A stretch of DNA of 28,104 nt, taken from contig DASPJR010000119.1 of assembly GCA_035628505.1 (NCBI GenBank), forward strand, positions 1 to 28,104. Reading direction: 5' to 3'. The stretch is from DASPJR01 sp035628505 (GTDB taxonomy: Bacteria; Planctomycetota; SZUA-567; H5-PLA8). Of this stretch, positions 14,573 to 21,076 are shown piece by piece (within the stretch, counting starts at the first letter, position 1; every line of letters starts with the position of its first letter). The translations under genes and the position numbers were made by a program. A model generated the notes under the pieces. It saw only the letters and a program-made list of their open reading frames with translations. It did no database searches and was not told the DNA's origin.

Positions 14573-15790
14573 ATCGCTACAACGGTTTCATCCCCCTCGC
14601 TTCAGCCGGACGCACGCGGTTATTTCGGCGGAGATGACGGCTTCGGCGGGCGCTACATCCCCGAGACGCTGATGCCCGCCTGCCAGGATCTGGAACGCGA
14701 CTACGAAGCGGCGAAGAAAGATCCGGCGTTCAACAATGAACTGGCCCTGCTGCTGCGCGATTACGTCGGCCGGCCCAATCCGCTCACGTTTGCCGCGCGC
14801 CTGACCGCGGACGTCGGCGGCGCGAAGATCTATCTCAAGCGCGAAGACCTCAATCACACCGGCGCGCACAAAATCAATAACACGCTCGGCCAGATCCTGC
14901 TGACCCGCCGCATGGGCAAGAAGCGCGTCATCGCTGAAACCGGCGCCGGCCAGCACGGCGTCGCCACCGCGACCGCGGCGGCACTCTTTGGCATGGAATG
15001 CTGCGTTTACATGGGCGCAGAAGACGTGCGGCGCCAGGCGCTGAATGTCTTCCGCATGGAACTGCTCGGCAGCAAAGTGGTGCCCGTCGAAAGCGGCCAG
15101 CGCACGCTCAAAGACGCCTGCAACGAAGCGATGCGCGACTGGATGTCTTCGGTGCGCACCACTCATTACGTGATCGGATCCGTGATGGGACCCCACCCCT
15201 TCCCGATGATGGTCCGCGATTTTCAGTCGATCATCGGCAAGGAGATCAAGGAGCAGTCCCTGCAGATTGAAAAGCGCCTGCCGGACGCGGTCGTCGCCTG
15301 TGTCGGCGGCGGCAGCAATGCGATGGGCAGCTTCTATCCTTTTATCAACGACACGTCTGTGCGGCTGATCGGTGTTGAGCCCGCCGGCCGCGGACTGGAT
15401 GGAAACGAACATGCCGCGACGCTCGCCAAGGGCAAGCCGGGTGTGCTGCATGGCATGAAAACCTACGTGCTGCAGGACGATGACGGCCAGACCGCGCAGG
15501 TCCACTCGGTCTCTGCCGGCCTCGATTATCCTGGTGTCGGCCCCGAGCACGCGTGGCTGAAGGACACGCACCGCGCCGAATATACCTCCTGCACCGACGC
15601 CGAAGCGCTCGCCGCGTTCCAGCGCCTGGCGCGCATGGAGGGAATTATTCCGGCACTCGAAAGCGCGCACGCCGTTCACACCGCCTGCAAAGTCGCCCGG
15701 GAGCTCGGCAAAGATAAGATGGTGGTGATCTGTCTGTCCGGCCGCGGCGATAAGGACTGCGAGGAAGTGCGGCGGCTGCTGAAGATGTAG
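14573..15790 (+). CDS. trpB: Tryptophan synthase beta chain, apparently starting at an ATC codon
   Basis: TrpB joins indole and L-serine to give tryptophan with pyridoxal phosphate. Clear signatures: HTGAHKINN with the PLP lysine (Lys100 counted from 14573), ETGAGQHGVATA, GGGSNAMG and LSGRGDKD at the C-terminus. From ATC 14573 the protein has 405 residues, the normal length, and includes the conserved GYFGGDDGFGGRYIPE segment (about 16-31). The first in-frame ATG (14672) would drop 33 residues including that segment. GGAGG (14561-14565) lies 7 nt before ATC, which is in frame and followed by GCT ACA ACG, as though ATG had become ATC. No in-frame ATG, GTG or TTG was found between the Shine-Dalgarno and 14672. 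No trpA is adjacent. Confidence 0.9.
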   Translation: MATTVSSPSLQPDARGYFGGDDGFGGRYIPETLMPACQDLERDYEAAKKDPAFNNELALLLRDYVGRPNPLTFAARLTADVGGAKIYLKREDLNHTGAHKINNTLGQILLTRRMGKKRVIAETGAGQHGVATATAAALFGMECCVYMGAEDVRRQALNVFRMELLGSKVVPVESGQRTLKDACNEAMRDWMSSVRTTHYVIGSVMGPHPFPMMVRDFQSIIGKEIKEQSLQIEKRLPDAVVACVGGGSNAMGSFYPFINDTSVRLIGVEPAGRGLDGNEHAATLAKGKPGVLHGMKTYVLQDDDGQTAQVHSVSAGLDYPGVGPEHAWLKDTHRAEYTSCTDAEALAAFQRLARMEGIIPALESAHAVHTACKVARELGKDKMVVICLSGRGDKDCEEVRRLLKM

Positions 15791-15813
15791 CTTTCACCGA
15801 ACTGATCAACACA

Positions 15814-15836
15814 AAGACACCAAGACACGAAGACAC
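15814..15836. repeat. Octamer array AAGACACN, three units
   Basis: AAGACAC begins at 15814, 15822 and 15830 with exact 8-nt spacing. Inverted partial matches (CGTGTCTTTGA) lie at about 15859 and about 16114, flanking the hairpin cluster at 15897-16090. Confidence 0.7.
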
Positions 15837-15896
15837 AAAGAGAATTGTTTGTTGGCTTCGTGTCTTTGAACGCGTTGCGCCGGTTACGCTGCTACT

Positions 15897-16090
15897 AACC
15901 CCCGGCTTCAGCCGGGGGGAAACCGCACTCACTGAGTTGCGTTACCCCGCTTTAGCCGGGTTGACCCACACGCAGAAGGGGTTCAGCCCATAGCTGTTGT
16001 GGCTGAAGCCCTCTGCGCCCCAGATAAGCCGGATAAATCCGGCTATGCGATCTGCATTTCACGTTCCACCCCCGGCTGAAGCCGGGGGTT
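15897..16090. repeat. Multi-hairpin REP/BIME-like element between convergent genes
   Basis: Two inverted copies of the same palindrome bound the element: CCCCCGGCTTCAGCCGGGGG at 15899-15918 and its reverse complement at 16069-16088. Inside lie AACCCGGCTAAAGCGGGG-type sequence (near 15942-15960), GGGGTTCAGCC paired with GGCTGAAGCCC (near 15978-16012) and AGCCGGATAAATCCGGCT (near 16026-16044). The element fills the gap between trpB (plus) and the nucleotidyltransferase gene (minus), where bacterial REP elements typically sit. The gap 15791-16148 contains no gene. Confidence 0.75.
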
Positions 16091-16148
16091 AGGATTTACC
16101 GGCGCAGAGTCTTCGTGTCTTTGAGTTGACTGTGTTGCCGTTTGGATT

Positions 16149-17183
16149 TCAGGAATAGCCTGAGACGACGCGCGGCTTTGTTTCCGAGGCTGTGACAATT
16201 TCCTGCGCACGCTGATAACTCTCCGGCGTGTCGATCCCTAAGCAGTAACCATCAATCAGATGCCCGCGCAGGTGCTTTCCGGCGGCGAGCAACTTGGGGA
16301 AGACATCACGTGCCCAGTCCGTTGCTTGCGGCGGCGGCGGAATTCCCTCCAGCGCTTCTGCTTCAAGCACATACGCGGCGGCGTTGACGTAACCGGGTGC
16401 GTCAGGCGCGGCGCCTTCGATGAACTGCGTGATGCGACCAGCGTCTCCGAAAAACAGCGGCGCGCCGGTAAGTTCGGTCCGCACGCGGCCGCCGGCGATG
16501 CCCGTGTGGCGATGCTTGTTTGGATCAAAGAGCGCGATCGTGCCGAGCATCGCTGGATCGGCCTGCTTTGCAACCACGTGCTGCGCGATGAACTTTGAGA
16601 GATCGAAATCGAAAACGTTGTCGCCATACACCAGCAGAAACGGCGTGCGCGCGACGAGCGACGGCGCCGGTATTTCGGACGCAGCCGGCGGCGGTGAGGT
16701 GACTGCTTCGCCATAGGCGAACGGCGGCAGCGAAACGCCCGCGCCGAGCGTCGAGGCTGGCGGCGCGGGCGGCGTTCCCGGCGCTGCGGGCAATTGCGGC
16801 GCCTGCTTCGGATCGGGCGGCGCGATGCGCGTGGCCGGACTGGCGTCTCCTTCCGGCGTTGCTATTGCCCCGCCGAAGAGCTGCGCCGGATGTGTCAATT
16901 CGCGCTCAAGCTTCTTCGCCGCGCCGGCCGTTCCGAGAATCGGATTCTCTTCAGACCACGACACACGCACGCCGTCGGCCGAGCCGTTGCCGATCGCAGC
17001 TTTAATCTCATCGGCGCGGTAATGCAGATTGATAAACGTGTGCGCAATCCCATAGCGCCTCAGCCAGCGCAGATTGCGCTTCAGCACCGGCACTCCATTG
17101 ATCGGCGCGAGCGGCTTGGGTGCGCCGCCAGTGATCGACGCCAGGCGCGTGGACATTCCCGCGGCAAGAACAAGGCATCGCAT
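16149..17183 (-). CDS. Sugar-1-phosphate nucleotidyltransferase with a large Pro/Ala insertion (heptose-type candidate)
   Basis: A 344-residue nucleotidyltransferase. MRCLVLAAGMSTRL is the nucleotide-binding start, PKPL (22-25) follows, and YGDNVFDFDL (about 186-195) carries the metal-binding GDN. DGYCLGIDTPESY near the C-terminus is typical of hexose/heptose-phosphate nucleotidyltransferases. Between ELTHP (about 99) and TPFLLVYGDN (about 180) there are about 83 residues rich in Pro, Ala and Gly that such enzymes lack. It overlaps gmhB by ATGA (17183), so the likely product is a nucleotide-activated D-glycero-D-manno-heptose (HddC-like role); the exact nucleotide is not determined. The ATG at 17183 is preferred; a longer frame to 17336 is an overlap shadow of gmhB. 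Confidence 0.85.
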   Translation of the reverse strand: MRCLVLAAGMSTRLASITGGAPKPLAPINGVPVLKRNLRWLRRYGIAHTFINLHYRADEIKAAIGNGSADGVRVSWSEENPILGTAGAAKKLERELTHPAQLFGGAIATPEGDASPATRIAPPDPKQAPQLPAAPGTPPAPPASTLGAGVSLPPFAYGEAVTSPPPAASEIPAPSLVARTPFLLVYGDNVFDFDLSKFIAQHVVAKQADPAMLGTIALFDPNKHRHTGIAGGRVRTELTGAPLFFGDAGRITQFIEGAAPDAPGYVNAAAYVLEAEALEGIPPPPQATDWARDVFPKLLAAGKHLRGHLIDGYCLGIDTPESYQRAQEIVTASETKPRVVSGYS

Positions 17184-17779
17184 CAGGCACCTCCGCTTCC
17201 CTGGGCAGCGAGCAGCTTCGAAACGGCGTCGGCCAGATCGCGCGCGGTGAGCGTCGGTTTTTCGATGCCGGGACGCAGTTTTGCCGAAAGCGGATTTTCG
17301 ACGAGAATCGTGCGGCATCCCGCGCGGCGGCCGCATTCGACATCGGTCTCCTGATCGCCGATCATCCAGCTGGATTCGAGATCGAGGTCGAACTCATCGC
17401 GCGCGTCAAAGAGCATCTGCGGTTTGGGCTTGCGGCAGCGGCACGCGCCCGAATATGCCGGCACGACTCCCTGCGGATGGTGGTAGCAGTAGAACGCGCG
17501 CGCGATCTCGACTCCCCCCTGGCCCAGCGCGAACTCGACCTTGTTGGCGATCATCTTGATATTCTCAAGCGACGTCTTGCCCTTGGCGTAGCTGGGCTGG
17601 TTTGAAACGATAAAGAGCAGGTAGCCGGCATCCTGAAGTTTCTTCGCCGCCGCGACGCAGCCGGGAATCATTACGAGTTCATCAGTGGTATGCGGCGATT
17701 CATATTCCCCCGTGGCCGCGTTCAGCGCCAGCTCGCTGAGAATGCCGTCACGATCGAGGAAGACTGCGCGATTGGACAT
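17183..17779 (-). CDS. gmhB: D-glycero-D-manno-heptose-1,7-bisphosphate 7-phosphatase (HAD family)
   Basis: A 198-residue HAD phosphatase. DRDG (Asp9, Asp11) is the catalytic start, VSNQPS (58-63) is motif II, KPKP (117-120) supplies the lysine and GDQETD (141-146) is motif IV. A zinc-type cluster CYHHPQG...CRC (Cys98, His100 or His101, Cys113, Cys115) is characteristic of GmhB and histidinol phosphatases. It removes the C7 phosphate before activation by the overlapping nucleotidyltransferase. The product would feed lipopolysaccharide or S-layer/glycoprotein heptose. ATG 17779 is chosen because DRDG should be near the N-terminus; no clear Shine-Dalgarno is visible. Confidence 0.88.
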   Translation of the reverse strand: MSNRAVFLDRDGILSELALNAATGEYESPHTTDELVMIPGCVAAAKKLQDAGYLLFIVSNQPSYAKGKTSLENIKMIANKVEFALGQGGVEIARAFYCYHHPQGVVPAYSGACRCRKPKPQMLFDARDEFDLDLESSWMIGDQETDVECGRRAGCRTILVENPLSAKLRPGIEKPTLTARDLADAVSKLLAAQGSGGA

Positions 17780-17828
17780 AATTAAAAGCGTAAACGCGCA
17801 GCCTTGTTTTGCAAAAGTTGCTCGCACT

Positions 17829-17920
17829 TTTTAACGACTTCACCGCAGAGGCGCGGAGGACGCAGAGCCACGCAGAGAAATTTGAAATCTCCGTGTCCTC
17901 TGTGTTCTCTGTGGTGAGAA
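17829..17920. repeat. TTAACGACTTCA-headed CRCRGAGG repeat, copy 4, as an inverted pair
   Basis: The head TTAACGACTTCA at 17831 leads into CRCRGAGG units (17844-17878). CTCTGTGGTG at 17907-17916 is the inverted partner of CACCGCAGAG (17841-17850), with further CTCCGTGTCCTCTGTG units in between, so a long imperfect hairpin can form. It starts directly after the stop of the HemW-like gene on the minus strand and ends about 50 bp before gmhB, so it may act as a terminator or processing site between two operons. Confidence 0.65.
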
Positions 17921-17921
17921 A

Positions 17922-19265
17922 CTACGTATACCGCGCGTTGCGGTGCTGCGGCAGGAAGAATTCGTGGAGCAGGCGGTCGACCTGCAGCAGGCCGTCGCGG
18001 CTGAGCTTCACGCGGTCGCCGTCGATCGTCAGGAAGCCCCAGTCTTTGAGCGTCTGGATCGGCTTGGCGAACTCGGCCACCGGGTCGGCGTTGAACTTCC
18101 TGCGGAAGTAATCGAGGCTCAGCGAGCCCAGCTTCATCTGCAGGATGAATTCGCGGATCAGGCGCTCCTGCCCCGTCGGCGTGAGCGCGCGGTTTACCGG
18201 CAGCTTGCCAGAATTGACCGTCTCCAGATACGGCACGAAGCCGTCGAGATTCTGAAAGTGCGTGCCGCCGACGTGCGAGAAGGACGCGACGCCAAGGCCG
18301 ATCAGATCGGCGCCGGCCCAGAGCTTGTCGCGGTAGACAAATTTCGTTTTCGCCTTGTTCTTCACAGCCGTGTAGGCGCTCGCGACGGTATACCCGCGCT
18401 TCTCGAATTCGCTGAACGCGTAATTCACCCAGCCGCGCTTGGTCGCCCACGTAGCTACCGGTGCCACGAGCTTGCCCGATGCCTTCATCTCCTTATAGAT
18501 GGTGGTGTTGTATGGCACTTCCATCTGGTAAATCGTCACGCTGTCCGGCTCCATGGCGACGGCTTTGGCGACGGCGTCCTTCCATTTCTCTTCAGTCTCT
18601 TCGACCATTCCGGCGATCAGGTCGATGTTGATCTGGGCGAAGTCCAGCTTGCGCGCGAAGTCATACGCCCGCGCGATTTCCTTCGACAGGTGTGCGCGTC
18701 CATTGATCTCCAGGATGTGATCGTCGAAGTGCTCAACGCCCAGGCTCAAGCGCGTGACGCCGATGTCCTTAATGACTTTCAGCTTGTGCTCGGTCAGCGT
18801 GCCCGGCTCGCATTCGAACGTGACTTCTTCCGCGCCGTCCCACGGAATGAGTTTTTTCATGCGATCGGTCAGCCACACGAGCTGGTCCGATGAAATATAA
18901 GAAGGCGTGCCGCCGCCGAAGTAGACGAAATTTGCCGGACGCCCATCCACGAACGAGCGCTGCGCATAGAGCTCGAGTTCTTTGACGACGCCGTCGAGGT
19001 AGGCCTTGATCTGCGTCGAATCCTTGTCGGTATAGACGCGGAAATAGCAGAAGTGGCAGCGCTTACGGCAGAAGGGAATGTGGACGTACACGCCCAGGGG
19101 AGTGCCCGGCGCGGGCTTGCGGTCGAGGGCTGCAAACGCGTCGTTGACTTTATCGCTCTGCCAGAACGAGAACGGCGGATAATTCGAGACGAAGTAATTG
19201 CCGGCGGTGGTTTCTTCGGCCGGAACCGGCGCGGGAAGCGGTGCTGTCTCTGCGGATGTAGTCAC
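17922..19265 (-). CDS. HemW/HemN-like radical SAM protein (coproporphyrinogen oxidase family)
   Basis: A 447-residue protein. VHIPFCRKRCHFCYF gives Cys66, Cys70 and Cys73 of the CxxxCxxC radical SAM motif, YFGGGTPSY follows (115-123), and LSLGVEHFDDHIL with the INIDLIAGM and YQMEVPYNT segments match the HemN/HemW core; the C-terminal 100 residues form the HemN_C winged helix. HemN-type proteins have a CxFCxC-like extension, while this one has HFCYF as in HemW or HutW/ChuW relatives, so authentic coproporphyrinogen oxidase activity is uncertain. An N-terminal NYFVSNYPPFSFWQ segment sets it apart from standard HemW. It may act in heme handling together with the AhbC-like protein (inference). 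Start: GTG at 19265 with GAGGG about 9 nt upstream. Confidence 0.85.
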   Translation of the reverse strand: MTTSAETAPLPAPVPAEETTAGNYFVSNYPPFSFWQSDKVNDAFAALDRKPAPGTPLGVYVHIPFCRKRCHFCYFRVYTDKDSTQIKAYLDGVVKELELYAQRSFVDGRPANFVYFGGGTPSYISSDQLVWLTDRMKKLIPWDGAEEVTFECEPGTLTEHKLKVIKDIGVTRLSLGVEHFDDHILEINGRAHLSKEIARAYDFARKLDFAQINIDLIAGMVEETEEKWKDAVAKAVAMEPDSVTIYQMEVPYNTTIYKEMKASGKLVAPVATWATKRGWVNYAFSEFEKRGYTVASAYTAVKNKAKTKFVYRDKLWAGADLIGLGVASFSHVGGTHFQNLDGFVPYLETVNSGKLPVNRALTPTGQERLIREFILQMKLGSLSLDYFRRKFNADPVAEFAKPIQTLKDWGFLTIDGDRVKLSRDGLLQVDRLLHEFFLPQHRNARYT

Positions 19266-19280
19266 GTCTGCGCCCTCGAT

Positions 19281-19853
19281 TTATCCAGCTTTTGGTGCGG
19301 CTTTCTTCTGCAGTTCAGCCACAAACGCCTTGTGTTCTTCACTCGCAACGCGCCAGACGATGTATTCACGAACGCCATTGCGGCGGTAGGCGTTCATCTT
19401 GGCGTTCAGGTCGATGCTGACGCTGCTGTTTGAAATCTCAACTACGAGTTCAGGAGCGCCTTCGAGGTAGTCATCATCTGTTTTACGAACATGGCCGCCA
19501 TGTGTGGGGAGAACAAAAAGAAACGCATCGGGTTGAATCTCATTGTCTTGATCCAGCCGAATCGTGCCGCTGTCGCCACCGACGGTCCCGGGTGATGCTG
19601 ACTTATACGCAGCAAGCCAACCAATAATCGAAAAATGAGGTTCACTGTGGCTCTGTGAAACCGGCGACGGCGTATAAACGACTCCTTCGATAAGTTCCGC
19701 TTTTTTGACATTCGGCATTGCGTTGTAGCGCCGTTCGAATTCATCACGCGTCAGCCGGTCACCATTTTCAAGAGGCGGAATTTTCGTTCGCTGAGTCGCC
19801 GCACCCTTCGGCGCTGACTGGGGCGTTTGAGATGGCTTGGCGGTTGTGCTCAT
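19281..19853 (-). CDS. Uma2-family PD-(D/E)XK nuclease-like protein
   Basis: A 190-residue protein. NAMPNVKKAELIEGVVYTPSPVSQSH is the Uma2 N-terminal segment, and PGTVGGDSGTIRLDQDNEIQPDAFLF and APELVVEISNSSVSIDLNAKMNAYRRNGVREYIVW provide the PD and ExS/K residues of the PD-(D/E)XK core (Asp of QPDAF, Glu of VVEIS, Lys of NAKM). Uma2 proteins are abundant in cyanobacteria and Planctomycetota and their function is unsettled. The start is ATG 19853 with GGAGCG upstream and a 13-bp gap after the PQQ gene; a longer frame to 19928 overlaps that gene. Confidence 0.85.
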   Translation of the reverse strand: MSTTAKPSQTPQSAPKGAATQRTKIPPLENGDRLTRDEFERRYNAMPNVKKAELIEGVVYTPSPVSQSHSEPHFSIIGWLAAYKSASPGTVGGDSGTIRLDQDNEIQPDAFLFVLPTHGGHVRKTDDDYLEGAPELVVEISNSSVSIDLNAKMNAYRRNGVREYIVWRVASEEHKAFVAELQKKAAPKAG

Positions 19854-19866
19854 ATAACGCTCCTGA

Positions 19867-21021
19867 TCACTTCTTCGCGCCAAAGCAGTAGATGCTGCCG
19901 TCGGCTGCGCCATAAATGAACATATCATCCACCACGGCCGGAGACGAGTCCACGGGCGAGCCGATCTCGTAGGACCAGAGTTCTTTGCCGTCGGCCAGAG
20001 CGAGGATGTACACCTTTCCGTCGTCAGAGCCCACCAGGATTTTATCGCCGGCGATGACGGGTGAAGAATCCACTTTTCCTCGTGCGACGAACGTCCACAG
20101 GCGCTTTCCGTCTGCTTTACTAAAACAGTGCACGATCTTGTCGCGACCGCCGACGACGACCTTGTCTTTCGTCACCGCCGGCGAGGACATGAACGCGAAC
20201 TCTTTTGGATTCTTAAAGCGCCAGGCGACCTTCTCCTTCTTCAAGTCGATAGCCAGGAACTCGTGTTCGTAGTGCCCAACATAAACGATGCCATTCTCGA
20301 TCGCGGCGCTCGCGGCCATGTAGGCGCCGGCTTCGACTTTCGCCGCCGCTTTTCCAGTCTTGATGTCGACGCCATGCAGTATCGCGTCGCAGCCGCCAAA
20401 GACGGCAACGCCGTTGCCGATTGCTGCCGTGCCGTTCACGTAATTGTCGGTCTGGTACTCCCAGATTTTCTGACCCGTCTTCGCATCGACGCAATGCAGC
20501 TTGTTGTCGTATGAGCCGACGATAACTTTGCCGTCAATGAACGTCGGGCCGGCTTTGATTTCGCCCTGTGTCGAGTAGCGCCACTTTTCTTTTCCTGTCG
20601 CGGTATCGAGTGCATAGAGATTGCGGTCGTTCGATCCGACGTACAGCGTGTCGCCGTTCACGCACGGTGTTGATTCGACATTTCCTTCGGTCGCAAAGGC
20701 CCAGATCTTTTTTCCATCGGCCAGATTGAGCGCGTAGACGTTTTTGTCATCGCTGCCAACGAAAACTTTTCCGTTGCTGATCGCCGCCGAGCTCGTCACC
20801 GGGCCTTCAGCTTTGAAGCTCCAGAGCAGCGCAGGCTTCTCCGGCACGCGCGCATCGCTGATGCCCGTGAGCGATGGATTCCCGCGGAACATAGTCCATT
20901 CGCTGGCTGCGGATGCTTTTTCTTCACCACAGAGGACACAGAGGGCACAGAGGAGGAAACTATTAACGCCAAAGGCGCCAAGACGCCAAGAACGCCAGGT
21001 TTTTACGGAGATGTACCACAT
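19867..21021 (-). CDS. Exported PQQ-like beta-propeller protein whose signal peptide is encoded by dispersed repeats
   Basis: A 384-residue protein made of about seven PQQ/WD-like repeats of about 40 residues: GKVFVGSDDKNVYALNLADGKKIWAF, DTLYVGSNDRNLYALDTATGKEKWRY and so on to the end. Such propellers occur in quinoprotein dehydrogenases and in BamB-like scaffolds; catalytic residues of a dehydrogenase are not evident. The N-terminus is unusual: SFLLCALCVLCGEEKASA, the hydrophobic core of the signal peptide (about 21-38), comes from an array of 9-mers (20928-20954), and the SWRLGAFGVN just before it from CGCC-AAGA units (20966-20997). Cleavage is likely after ASA. Start: ATG 21021 with AGGA upstream; the alternative ATG 21057 lies inside heptamer repeats. 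Confidence 0.85.
   Translation of the reverse strand: MWYISVKTWRSWRLGAFGVNSFLLCALCVLCGEEKASAASEWTMFRGNPSLTGISDARVPEKPALLWSFKAEGPVTSSAAISNGKVFVGSDDKNVYALNLADGKKIWAFATEGNVESTPCVNGDTLYVGSNDRNLYALDTATGKEKWRYSTQGEIKAGPTFIDGKVIVGSYDNKLHCVDAKTGQKIWEYQTDNYVNGTAAIGNGVAVFGGCDAILHGVDIKTGKAAAKVEAGAYMAASAAIENGIVYVGHYEHEFLAIDLKKEKVAWRFKNPKEFAFMSSPAVTKDKVVVGGRDKIVHCFSKADGKRLWTFVARGKVDSSPVIAGDKILVGSDDGKVYILALADGKELWSYEIGSPVDSSPAVVDDMFIYGAADGSIYCFGAKK
20921..20997. repeat. CACAGAGGN nonamers plus CGCC-AAGA units inside the PQQ gene
   Basis: Three 9-mers CACAGAGGA, CACAGAGGG, CACAGAGGA occupy 20928-20954 without gaps. Because 9 is a multiple of 3 they code for repeating L-C-A/V residues on the minus strand. 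CGCC-AAAGG, CGCC-AAGA, CGCC-AAGAA and CGCC units follow at 20966-20997. The leading TTCTTCACCACAG is a shortened form of the head of the family at 5081-5128. Confidence 0.75.
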
Positions 21022-21034
21022 GCGAAGTCCTGCA

Positions 21035-21076
21035 AATGACGAATGACCAATGATCAATGACTACTTTCTACTTTCA
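21035..21076. repeat. Two adjoining heptamer arrays covering the end of the dehydrogenase gene
   Basis: AATGACG (21035), AATGACC (21042), AATGATC (21049) and AATGACT (21056) are followed directly by ACTTTCT (21063) and ACTTTCA (21070), all at exact 7-nt spacing. The stop codon of the alcohol dehydrogenase (21061-21063 on the minus strand) and its last codons lie within this array. Confidence 0.75.

Noticed and set aside
17184..17336. Longer N-terminus of the nucleotidyltransferase
   Set aside because: It overlaps gmhB in another frame and is Arg-rich; the conserved MRCLVLAAGMSTRL start is at 17183.
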